Shown here piece by piece: positions 34,585 through 43,400 of a stretch of 64,000 nt of DNA (position 1 is its first letter; each line of letters starts with the position of its first letter). Origin of the DNA: Selenomonas ruminantium AC2024 (GTDB lineage: Bacteria; Bacillota; Negativicutes; Selenomonadales; Selenomonadaceae); the NCBI RefSeq assembly GCF_000687995.1, contig NZ_JIAC01000001.1, forward strand, positions 1,116,001-1,180,000, written 5' to 3'. Both the position numbers and the translations under genes were made by a program. The notes beneath the pieces are model-generated. The model did not search any database, was not told the DNA's origin, and saw only the letters and a list, made by a program, of their open reading frames with translations.

Positions 34585-37299
34585 ATGGAATTACAGGCAG
34601 GCAAGCGCTGGCAACTGACAAAAGAAGATAGTTTCCTGATGCTGGCTTCCGGTCAGGTGGAGGTTTATGCTGTAACGCAGGATAAGGATGAATTCCGCCA
34701 GTCCTATCTGTTGACACTGGAAGCCGGGAAAGCCATTTTTCCGGCCATGGATGAATTCGAGGAAATCGATGTTCTTATCTATGCGGTAAAAGACAGTGTG
34801 CTGGAGGAAAAGTCCTTCCTGGATATGGACCCGCATGAGCTGCATCCCCTGATGCAGGAATGGTTCAAAGCGCTCGGGGAACTTCCTTGGCTCAAGCGGC
34901 TGGCCGCCTTGGGGGATGATATGCTCTCCCTCTGGGGAAGCCGGAAGTTATTTGCAGACAGCTTGGGCAGCAGCCATGAGCTGTTAGAGGCTTTTCGCAA
35001 GCATCAGCGCATCTTTTCGATGCTGCGGGGCATGCGCTTCCTGTCTGCCGACAGGCGGCTGGCCAGACGGCAGAAAATCATTGCCCGCCAGAAGAAATGG
35101 CTGATTAATGATGCCATTGGCAACCTGCTGGGAGAAGATGAAATCCTCTACGAGGAAAGCAGCACGGAACAGGCCGGCAAGGCGGTGGATGAGACAAGCT
35201 TTATCCTCAAGCTGGCTATGAAAGCTCTGTCCATGCCGGAGGCGGATATCAATATCTCGGCGGAGATTGCCAAGAAGCTCGATTCGCTGGCCTTGCTCCG
35301 GCGGCTGGCCCAAAAGGCAAACATTCAGCTGCGGCTCGTGAAGCTGGAAGGGAAAAAATGGTTTACCAAGGACAGCGGTGTGCTGATTGGCTGGTATGGG
35401 GAGAATAAGGAAATTGCGGCCATTATTCCCGAGAGCCCCGGCCGTTATAAAATCATCACCCGCAGGAATCCGGCGGGGCTTCCCCTGACACCGGAGGTTC
35501 TGGACAAGATTGATAAAGATGCTTTTGTCTGCTATGCGGGTTTCCCGCGGCGCAAGCTCAAAATTATGGACCTCTTGCGGTTCATGTTTCATCAGTGCTG
35601 GAAGGCAGATTACCGGACCATTATTCTGGTGAGTTTCTTTGCGGGACTTATTCCATTGGTCAGCCCGGTTATCACGGAGACCATCTTCCAGGATATCCTG
35701 CCCATCATGGACAGGGAAGGACTGGTGACGGTTACGCAGGTTGTCATGGTCACGAGTTTTACCATGGCGGCCCTGTCCATGATTCGGACGGTAGCGGTTG
35801 TGCGCATTAGTACCCGGCTGGACATGGCGGTGGAAGCAGCCCTTTGGGGCAGGCTTCTGTCCCTGCCGCAAAAATTCTTCAGCCGCTTTACCACCGGCGA
35901 ACTGGCCAGTCGTATGCAGGGCATGGAGGCGGTCAAAGAAGTCGTCAGCGGCAATTTCGTGACGGCCATCTTCAATACGGTGTTTTCCTTTTGGAGCCTC
36001 ATCCTCATGTGCTGGTACAGCCTCAAGCTCACGGTGGCAGCCATGGTGGTCTGGGGCATCTGGTGCCTGATTACGGCCTTTATCTATCGGCGGGTTCTGA
36101 GCTTCCAGCGCAAACTCATTACGGCCAAGAATGAGGAAGCGGGTCTTGTGCAACAGGTGTTCACAGGACTTTCCAAGTTCCGGGTGCATGGCGCCGAAGA
36201 ACGGGCCTACCATCTTTGGAGCAAGGTTTTCGGCGTAACCTGGAAATGGAATCTTGCTTTGCGCTGGCAGGGGAACTATAATACTATTATCGCGGCGGTA
36301 CAGCCCTTTGTGCTGAATATGCTGCTCTACTATATTGTTGTGTACGGCATGCAGGAAACCGTGCAGACGGGCAATGGCGGCAGCATGGTGCAGACAGGCA
36401 TTGGCTATGCCCAGTTCCTGGCCTTTGAAGCGGCCTTCAGTTCCTTTAATGGCACCTTGAATGCGGTGATTCCGCTCGTGGGTACGTTCTTCACCATCCA
36501 GCCGCATATTGAAAACCTGCGGCCTATTTTGGAAGAGGTACCGGAAACTACGGACGATAAACTGGAAGCCGACCCGCTGTCCGGGGCCATTGAGGTGAGT
36601 CATCTGACCTTTGCCTATGGGGAAGGGAAAAAAGATGTGATTCGTGATGTGAGCTTTCAGGTTGCGGCGGGCGAAAATGTGGCCATTGTAGGCCATTCCG
36701 GCTGCGGCAAGTCCACGCTGGTGCGGCTGCTTTTAGGCTTTGAACAGCCCAAAAGCGGGGCTGTCTATTATGACGGCCAGTCCTTGGCAGAACTTTCCCC
36801 GCCGTCGGTGCGCTCCCAGATGGGAGTGGTGCTGCAGAACGGTCAGCTCATGAGCGGTGACATCTTTACCAATATCGTGGGACAGTCGGCGCTTACCCAG
36901 GATGATGCCTGGGCAGCGGCAGAAGCTGCGGGCATTGCCGATGATATCCGTGAAATGCCCATGGGCATGCAGACTGTTATCAGTGAAGGCTCCAACAATA
37001 TTTCCGGGGGCCAGCGCCAGCGGATTATGATTGCCCGTGCACTCGCGGCGAAACCGGCTATTCTGATTTTTGACGAAGCCACCAGTGCTTTAGACAACCG
37101 CACGCAGGCCATTGTGACGGAAAGCCTCAATAAGCTCAACACCACAAGGCTTGTGATTGCCCACCGCCTGTCCACCATCAAGGAGTGCGACAGGATTCTG
37201 GTTATGGATAAAGGCAGTATTGTGGAAAGTGGTTCCTATGAGGAACTCCTTTCTCAAAATGGCGTTTTTGCCCAGTTGGTGAAACGACAGGTTGCATAG
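34585..37299 (+). CDS. NHLP-type ABC permease/ATPase with long N-terminal extension
   Basis: A 904-residue second exporter half. Residues 1-90 look like a cyclic-nucleotide-binding-type beta-barrel (LTKEDSFLMLASGQVEVYAV), and 90-330 are a helical linker with no peptidase residues. A six-helix ABC membrane domain begins near 335 (LLRFMFHQCWKADYRTIILV). The ATPase has Walker A GHSGCGKST near 703, signature NNISGGQRQRIMIARAL and Walker B ILIFDEATSALD. NHLP systems carry exactly this pair, a peptidase ABC and an extended ABC. GTG 34570 is an alternative start. Confidence 0.92.
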   Translation: MELQAGKRWQLTKEDSFLMLASGQVEVYAVTQDKDEFRQSYLLTLEAGKAIFPAMDEFEEIDVLIYAVKDSVLEEKSFLDMDPHELHPLMQEWFKALGELPWLKRLAALGDDMLSLWGSRKLFADSLGSSHELLEAFRKHQRIFSMLRGMRFLSADRRLARRQKIIARQKKWLINDAIGNLLGEDEILYEESSTEQAGKAVDETSFILKLAMKALSMPEADINISAEIAKKLDSLALLRRLAQKANIQLRLVKLEGKKWFTKDSGVLIGWYGENKEIAAIIPESPGRYKIITRRNPAGLPLTPEVLDKIDKDAFVCYAGFPRRKLKIMDLLRFMFHQCWKADYRTIILVSFFAGLIPLVSPVITETIFQDILPIMDREGLVTVTQVVMVTSFTMAALSMIRTVAVVRISTRLDMAVEAALWGRLLSLPQKFFSRFTTGELASRMQGMEAVKEVVSGNFVTAIFNTVFSFWSLILMCWYSLKLTVAAMVVWGIWCLITAFIYRRVLSFQRKLITAKNEEAGLVQQVFTGLSKFRVHGAEERAYHLWSKVFGVTWKWNLALRWQGNYNTIIAAVQPFVLNMLLYYIVVYGMQETVQTGNGGSMVQTGIGYAQFLAFEAAFSSFNGTLNAVIPLVGTFFTIQPHIENLRPILEEVPETTDDKLEADPLSGAIEVSHLTFAYGEGKKDVIRDVSFQVAAGENVAIVGHSGCGKSTLVRLLLGFEQPKSGAVYYDGQSLAELSPPSVRSQMGVVLQNGQLMSGDIFTNIVGQSALTQDDAWAAAEAAGIADDIREMPMGMQTVISEGSNNISGGQRQRIMIARALAAKPAILIFDEATSALDNRTQAIVTESLNKLNTTRLVIAHRLSTIKECDRILVMDKGSIVESGSYEELLSQNGVFAQLVKRQVA

Positions 37300-37308
37300 G
37301 AGAAAGAT

Positions 37309-37854
37309 ATGGAAGAGAAGGATTGGAACCTTATTGCCCAGCAGGCCGTGCTGGAGGATGAGGCGTTTGATGAATTATATGAGCATTTTTTTCCGCGGGT
37401 CTATAACTTGATTTATGCCCGGGTGAAGAATGTGGCCACGGCGGATGATATCGTCAGTGATGTATTCGAGAAGATGGTGCAGCATCTGGCAGAATTTGAC
37501 TGTCAGAAGGCATCTTTTGCCACCTGGCTTACCCGCATTGCTACCCGTACCCTGACGGATTACTACCGCTGGCAGAGCTACCGCCAAAACGTGGAGTGGG
37601 ATGATGTGTTCTCGCCCGCCATAGATGAAAAGGAACGTCCCGAAGGTCAGCTGTTGATTAAAGAAGGCAAGCGTGAACTGCTGCTCGCACTCGGAAAGCT
37701 GGGGGAGCGGGAACAGCGCATTATCGAGCTGAAATACTGGGGCGATATGAACAATAAGGAAATCGCGGAAGTTCTGGGTATCTCTCCGGCCAATGTAGGT
37801 GTCATACTCTTCCGGGCTATGGGCAGCCTGCGTAAGCTGATGGGCAAGGAATAA
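37309..37854 (+). CDS. ECF-type RNA polymerase sigma factor
   Basis: A 181-residue sigma-70 family factor with only regions 2 and 4. Region 2 includes YARVKNVATADDIVSDVFEK and ATWLTRIATRTLTDYYR; region 4 includes LGEREQRIIELKYWGDMNNK and EIAEVLGISPANVGVILFRA. AGGAGAAAGAT precedes the ATG, nine bases after the exporter gene. No anti-sigma gene with a membrane helix lies beside it. It probably recognises the repeated TTGTAAT-N15-TCGTATGT promoters in front of both peptide genes, which is inference from position and motif. Confidence 0.9.
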   Translation: MEEKDWNLIAQQAVLEDEAFDELYEHFFPRVYNLIYARVKNVATADDIVSDVFEKMVQHLAEFDCQKASFATWLTRIATRTLTDYYRWQSYRQNVEWDDVFSPAIDEKERPEGQLLIKEGKRELLLALGKLGEREQRIIELKYWGDMNNKEIAEVLGISPANVGVILFRAMGSLRKLMGKE

Positions 37855-37873
37855 TTTCATATTTTTGTGCAGG

Positions 37874-37903
37874 ATGTAATGCTAAAATCCCCTGTTCGTA
37901 TGT
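37874..37903 (+). promoter_or_regulatory. ECF-type promoter, distal copy upstream of pepB
   Basis: ATGTAAT (37874-37880), 15 bases, TCGTATGT (37896-37903). Same spacing as the two other copies; one base differs in the first box. Confidence 0.5.
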
Positions 37904-37950
37904 TTAGCTGGAAAGACCCGGCAGGCTTGCAAAAATTTTTTGTAAAAAGT

Positions 37951-37980
37951 TTGTAATAGAATGCAAGCTCATTCGTATGT
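37951..37980 (+). promoter_or_regulatory. ECF-type promoter, proximal copy upstream of pepB
   Basis: TTGTAAT (37951-37957), 15 bases, TCGTATGT (37973-37980), GCTCA before the second box and TTTGTAAA at 37939-37946. The second box ends 45 bases before the pepB start. Confidence 0.6.
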
Positions 37981-38025
37981 AAGAATGTAGGTCAAAAGGC
38001 AAACATGGGAAAGGGGATTTTTCTT

Positions 38026-38337
38026 GTGACGGAAGTGATGAAGAACATCATCGAAGCGCTGAATCAGCTGGGAACGGAAAAAATCCAGGAAGCCGGCAGC
38101 GTGGATGCTTTGACCGCAGCGATTAAGGGATACGGCGTAGAGGCCAGTCTGCAACAGGTACAGGCTGCTTTGGAAGCTGTGATGAATGCAGCTGATGGCA
38201 GACAGGAATTGGACGAGAAGGCCTTGGTAAAAGTCGCAGGCGGTATTTCACCGGCAATGGTAGTACCTAGGATTCCAGGCGTTTTGGATGGTGTGAAATG
38301 GGTAACCGACACCGTCGGCGTTTCCAAGGCAAGCTGA
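38026..38337 (+). CDS. Precursor peptide with double-glycine leader (pepB)
   Basis: Predicted 103-residue precursor. A helical leader of about 73 residues (for example VDALTAAIKGYGVEASLQQV) ends in LDEKALVKVAGG, a classic C39 cleavage motif. The remaining 30 residues form a hydrophobic core with three prolines and no cysteine (ISPAMVVPRIPGVL then DGVKWVTDTVGVSKAS). It follows the ECF sigma gene and carries the shared promoter. The start is uncertain: GTG 38026 has AAGGGG 9 bases upstream; ATG 38005 would add seven residues. No modifying enzyme is encoded nearby, so the core may be exported unmodified. Confidence 0.7.
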   Translation: MTEVMKNIIEALNQLGTEKIQEAGSVDALTAAIKGYGVEASLQQVQAALEAVMNAADGRQELDEKALVKVAGGISPAMVVPRIPGVLDGVKWVTDTVGVSKAS

Positions 38338-38542
38338 CAGTAAAGCGATAACAACGGCACAAAGCGCAAGGGAAAAACATGAGTGACAGGAAAACGTCAG
38401 AAAAGGGGACATTCATGTTGATGCTCAGTGCCACAGATAGGCTGCTGACAGGGATTGCGCAGCCAGACCTATGAGGGTAAGGAAAGGAATCATCAGAGAG
38501 ACCGATAGCAATATAAAGGGAAAAGCCTTAATACCTATGTCG

Positions 38543-38580
38543 AAGGCCTGCAAGTTGGGGAACTTGCAGGCCTTTCTATT
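38543..38580 (+). terminator. Terminator of the export locus
   Basis: AAGGCCTGCAAGTT pairs perfectly with AACTTGCAGGCCTT around GGGG, then T-rich sequence. Between pepB and this hairpin (38338-38542) I see only short open frames of 31 and 43 codons, too weak to call. Confidence 0.85.
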
Positions 38581-38634
38581 TACAGCAAAGCAAGCATGGA
38601 GTTCTTGAAAGAGCAAAAAAAATTAAAAAAAGCC

Positions 38635-38663
38635 TTTACAAGGTAAGGCTGTTGTAGTATTAT
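38635..38663 (+). promoter_or_regulatory. Promoter of tRNA-Pro
   Basis: TTTACA (38635-38640) and TATTAT (38658-38663), spacer 17. Confidence 0.6.
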
Positions 38664-38673
38664 ATTACTTGTT

Positions 38674-38750
38674 CGGGACGTAGCGCAGTTTGGTAGCGCG
38701 CTTCCTTGGGGTGGAAGAGGTCGTGGGTTCAAATCCCGTCGTTCCGACCA
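38674..38750 (+). tRNA. tRNA-Pro (anticodon GGG)
   Basis: Acceptor CGGGACG/CGTTCCG, anticodon stem CTTCC/GGAAG with loop TTGGGGT giving GGG, TPsiC GGTTCAAATCC, encoded CCA, 77 bases. Confidence 0.95.
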
Positions 38751-38762
38751 TTTAGTAAATTC

Positions 38763-38792
38763 AAGAGCTGTTCTTCGGAACGGCTCTTTTTT
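38763..38792 (+). terminator. Terminator after tRNA-Pro
   Basis: AAGAGCTGTTC pairs with GAACGGCTCTT around a TTCG tetraloop, followed by TTTT. Confidence 0.88.
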
Positions 38793-38822
38793 CGTAAAAA
38801 CGTAGTAAGGAGAATGTCAAAG

Positions 38823-40379
38823 ATGAGTATTTTGAACGTTTCCCATTTATCCCACAGCTATGGCGGCCGGGAGATTTTTGAGGACGTTAGTTTCCGTCTG
38901 TTGAAGGGGGAGCATGTGGCGCTCGTCGGGGCCAATGGTGAGGGCAAGTCCACGTTCCTGTCCATCATCACCGGGCAGCTTACGCCCGATGCGGGCACAG
39001 TGGAATGGGCACGGCGCGTGAAGGTGGGCTATCTTGACCAGCATGCGGTGTTAAAGCCCGGCATGACCATCCGCGACACTTTGCGCACGGCCTTTGATGA
39101 TATGGTGAAAGCGGAGCAGGAAATGCTTGCCGCCTATGACAAGATGGGCGATGCCAGCCCAGAGGAAATGGACGCGCTGATGCGGGATGTGGGCGATATT
39201 CAGGATATGCTCGAAGCGGGCAGCTACTATACCATTGATGCGCGTATTGAGGAAGTGGCTGGCGGTCTTGGCCTTAGGGATATCGGCCTTGACAAGAAGG
39301 TCGATGAACTCTCCGGCGGTCAGCGCACAAAAGTCCTGCTCACAAAACTTCTCTTGCAGAATCCGGAAATCCTTATCTTAGACGAGCCGACCAACTACCT
39401 CGATGTTGAGCATATCAACTGGCTCAAAAATTATCTGACGAACTACGAGAATGCCTTTATCCTCGTATCCCATGATGTGCCGTTCCTCAATGTCGTAACC
39501 AACGTGATTTATCATGTGGACAATCTCCACCTCGACCGCTACACGGGCAGTTATGAGAAGTTCGAGGAAATGGCGGCCTTAAAGCGCAAGCAGGAAGAAG
39601 CAGCTTACGAGCGTCAGCAGGCCGAAATCAAGAAGGAGCAGGACTTTATCCAGCGCAACAAGGCCCGTGTGGCTACCCGCGGCATGGCCAACAGCCGTCA
39701 GAAGAAGCTTGACAAGATGGAAGTCTTAACCAAGCGGCAGGAAAAGCCGAAACCGCATTTTAACTTCCAGTCTGACCGCACGCCGTCCCGCTTTGTGATT
39801 GAGGCTAAGCGTCTTGTGCTCGGCTACGATACGGCCCTTACGAGCCCCGTGGATATTCAGGTGGAACGCGGCAAGAAAATTGCCATCCGCGGTACGAATG
39901 GTCTGGGTAAATCTACGCTCTTAAAGACTTTGCTGGGAATGATTAAGCCCATCAGCGGCAATATCGAGCATGGCGAGTTTGTCAGCGTGGGCTACTTCGA
40001 GCAGGAGAGTGCCGCAGGCAATCAGAACACGGCGCTCGAAGAAGTCTGGCAGGAATATCCCGGCATGACCAATTTCGAGGTGCGGGCGGCTTTGGCTTCC
40101 TGTGGCCTCACCAATGACCACATCACCACCAAGATGCTGGCACTTTCCGGCGGCGAGGCGGCGAAGGTGCGCCTCTGCAAAATCATGCAGAAGCCGGTAA
40201 ATCTTCTAGTACTCGACGAGCCGACCAACCATTTGGACGTTGAAGCGAAGAAGGAACTCAAGCGGGCCATCAAGGAATACAAGGGCACGGTGCTTTTGGT
40301 ATCCCATGAGCCGGAATTCTATGAGGACTTTGTGGATTCCGTCTGGAACATCGAACGCTGGACCACAAAAATCATTTAA
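38823..40379 (+). CDS. ABC-F family ATPase
   Basis: A 518-residue soluble protein with two ATP-binding cassettes and no membrane part. The first has VGANGEGKST, LSGGQRTKVLL and ILDEPTNYLD; the second has RGTNGLGKST, LSGGEAAKVRL and VLDEPTNHLD. The linker between them (about 240-310) is charged and helical, as in ribosome-binding EttA/YbiT/YkpA proteins. It likely acts on the ribosome during translation, not in transport. ATG 38823 is chosen because AAGGAG (38807-38812) is 10 bases upstream; ATG 38814 is too close. Confidence 0.93.
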   Translation: MSILNVSHLSHSYGGREIFEDVSFRLLKGEHVALVGANGEGKSTFLSIITGQLTPDAGTVEWARRVKVGYLDQHAVLKPGMTIRDTLRTAFDDMVKAEQEMLAAYDKMGDASPEEMDALMRDVGDIQDMLEAGSYYTIDARIEEVAGGLGLRDIGLDKKVDELSGGQRTKVLLTKLLLQNPEILILDEPTNYLDVEHINWLKNYLTNYENAFILVSHDVPFLNVVTNVIYHVDNLHLDRYTGSYEKFEEMAALKRKQEEAAYERQQAEIKKEQDFIQRNKARVATRGMANSRQKKLDKMEVLTKRQEKPKPHFNFQSDRTPSRFVIEAKRLVLGYDTALTSPVDIQVERGKKIAIRGTNGLGKSTLLKTLLGMIKPISGNIEHGEFVSVGYFEQESAAGNQNTALEEVWQEYPGMTNFEVRAALASCGLTNDHITTKMLALSGGEAAKVRLCKIMQKPVNLLVLDEPTNHLDVEAKKELKRAIKEYKGTVLLVSHEPEFYEDFVDSVWNIERWTTKII

Positions 40380-40414
40380 GAAAATCGAATTTGACCTGCT
40401 CCAGAGCAGGAAAT

Positions 40415-40466
40415 AAACCGCTGATAGAGAATTTACACAGTAGAGATTCCTGTCAGCGGTTTTTTA
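40415..40466 (+). terminator. Terminator after the ABC-F gene
   Basis: AAACCGCTGA pairs with TCAGCGGTTT across a 28-base loop, followed by TTTTT. An earlier CCTGCT/AGCAGG hairpin is at 40395-40410. Confidence 0.65.
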
Positions 40467-40492
40467 TGCCCAAAACAAGGATGGTGAAAAAG

Positions 40493-43400
40493 ATGCATCA
40501 GGGGAGAAGGGAAAGTTTCACTATATTTTTCAGATTATGGCTGCTATTCTTAGTGGCTTTTTTCTTCTGCTTTGCACCGGCAGAAGCCGGTGATGATACG
40601 CTGCATCTCTATCCGCAGAGGCAGACGGTACGGGTGGGCTTCTATCAGATGTCCGGCTATCATATGATAGGCCGTGACGGGCACCGTTATGGCTATGGTT
40701 ATGATTATCTGCACCTGATTTCGCGCTATACCGATTGGAATTATGACTATATAGGCTATAATATGGGCTGGATGGATATGTTCGGCATGCTGGAGCGGGG
40801 CGAAATTGACCTGATGACCGGTGTGCAGAAAACTCCGGAGCGTGAGGCCAAGTTTGTTTATACGGAAAAGCCCATGGCCTACAGTTCCATGATGCTGGCT
40901 GCGCTGAAAGAGAATGACAAATTCGAGCCCCGCAATCCTGCCACTTATAATGGTATGCGGGTTGGTCTTTTAGAAGGTAATATGCGCAGCTTGGAATTTG
41001 CGGATTTTGCGGTCAAAAATAATTTTACCTATACGCCGGTCTTTTATCGTAGCGTGGCTATGGCGGAAGATGGGCTGAAAAGTGGCGAGGTGGATGCCAT
41101 TGTCACTAGCAGCAAGCGGGTCCTGAATGGCGAGAAGATTTTGGAACTGCGCAATCCCCTGCCGCTTTATGCCATCACCACACCGGATAAAAAGGACATC
41201 ATCACGTCAATTAATCTTGCTCAGTACAAGCTGTCCAGTCTTGACCCGGGCTGGGAAGTGGCGCTTTCCGGCCGCTATTATGCGGAAGTAAACGGCCGCA
41301 TGATGGCCCTGTCGCCGGAAAGTCAGGCTTTTTTGCAGGAACTGCGGGCTTCGGATAAAGTCTTTCGCGTGGTGATGATGCCCAATGCCAACCCCTATGC
41401 TTACTTTGACAAGGAGGGCAAGGCCCAGGGCATTCTGCCAGATATTTTTAGACTTATCGCGGCCAATGCAGGCATTCGTTATGAAATTGTACCAGTGGCC
41501 AATCAGGCTGAATACGAGCAGGTGCTGACGGATGAGAATACGGACATCGTGCTTGGCATGAGCTCCAATTTCTACGAAGCGGAAAAGGTAGGGTGTGAGC
41601 TTACGCAGGCCATTTTACGTTCCTCTATTGTACAGCTTTCCCTGAAAAATGAAAGCCCCGAAGGTGCCGTGGCCATGACTGCTAATCTGAAACGCAAGCT
41701 GGCCATGGTGGGACGTTTGCCGGATAATGTGGTGAAACAGAATTACGATACCCCGGAGGAGGCTGTGGCAGCCTTGAAGGCCGGCAAATGCTCCAGCATT
41801 TACATGCAGGGGCTTATTGGGCAGAAATACGTGGATATGGACCCCCATAATGATTTGCGCATTACCATCGTGCCCAATCAGAGTCTTGATTTGCGGCTGG
41901 GCATCCGCAGTACGCTGGACCATCGGCTCTTTGAAGTGCTGAGCGCAGCGATTATGCCGCAGACAGCACCGGAAGTACAGGAAATCATCCAGCGCCATAC
42001 GCAGGTGAAGAACCGGGAAATGAGCTGGGAGGAAATGCTCTACACCTATCCTTTGCAGTTTATTTTGCTGGCGGTATTGATGATGCTGCTGGCGGGGGTA
42101 GCACTTGTTACCGTAGTCCGCAATAATGCGGCCCGTCAGGATGAAAAGCGCCGTCAGGAAGTTGACGCCGTGATGAGTTATGTCTGCCGTCTCAATGAAA
42201 TCGTGGTGAAGGTGGATTTGCGCAAGCAAACTGCGACGGAATACCATATTGATGAAAACAATCATGTCTTTGTGGAAACTTTGCCGCATAGCATTGAACG
42301 CTATACAAACTATCTTCATGCGGAAGAAAAAGAAAAATTCCAGCCCGGCGGGCAGTATTGGGATGAAATGCATGAGGCGTTTGCGCAAAAGCGCAGTTAT
42401 TACTGCGAAGTGCGCAAGCAGTCCGAAGGAAATACCTATCGCTTTTTCGCATGTCAGTTCCAGCCATTCTTTCAGGATGGAGAACTGGCCGGGTTCTATT
42501 TCTACCGGCAGGATATTGATGATGTGCGCCGCAAGGATATCCGTCAGAGGGAAGCCTTGACGGACGCACTGGAAACGGCGCAGCACGCCAGCAAGGCCAA
42601 GGGAAATTTCCTGTCGAGCATGAGCCATGAGATTCGCACGCCGCTCAATGCCATTATCGGCTATCTGACCATTGGTGCGCAGCCCGGCAATCAGGAAGAC
42701 GATTTGCGTCAGGCCATTGATAAGAGCCAGATTGCGGCACATCATCTGTTGGGGCTCATTAACAACATTTTGGATTTGTCCTCGATTGAACAGGGCAAAT
42801 TGCAGTTGGCGTTGGAAGATTTTTCCTTGAACGACCTGATAGCGGAGATTCAGACCATCTTCAACGGCCAGATTCAGCAGAAAAATATTGACCTGCGAAT
42901 CGACATGGATGGGGTACAGCATACTGCCCTGAAGGGAGATGCCATGCGCATCAAGCAGGTGCTCATGAACATCTTCTCCAATGCGGTGAAATTCACGCCG
43001 GAAAAGGGAAAAATTTCTGTAGTGGTCCGGCAGGTCGCCCATCCCAACAATATTTACATCACCACCTTTGAGATTACCGATTCCGGCATCGGCATGGGCA
43101 AGGAGTATCTGGAAAAAATCTTCAAGCCCTTTGAACAGGAAAGTGCGCAGGTGGCACAGAAATATGGCGGCAGCGGGCTGGGCATGGCCATCAGTCAAAA
43201 TCTCGTGCATATGATGCAGGGTTCAATTGAAGTGCGCAGCAGCTTAGGGCAAGGTACCAGCTTTTATGTTTCCCTTCCGTTGCAGGGGGCCGATAATGTT
43301 GGCGGGGAAGCGGATGAGTCTAAAGAAACAGCGGAGATTTCCTTTGCTGGTATACGGCTCTTGCTGGTGGAAGACAATGAAATGAACCGCGAGATTGCCG

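Noticed and set aside
38379-38474. 31-codon frame after pepB
   Set aside because: A weak ribosome site is present but there is no leader motif, promoter or recognisable content; too short to support.
38472-38603. 43-codon frame running through the terminator at 38543-38580
   Set aside because: Translation through a perfect terminator stem makes a real gene unlikely.
40466-40492. Upstream ATG for the hybrid kinase
   Set aside because: It lies directly in the T tract of the preceding terminator; ATG 40493 fits better.
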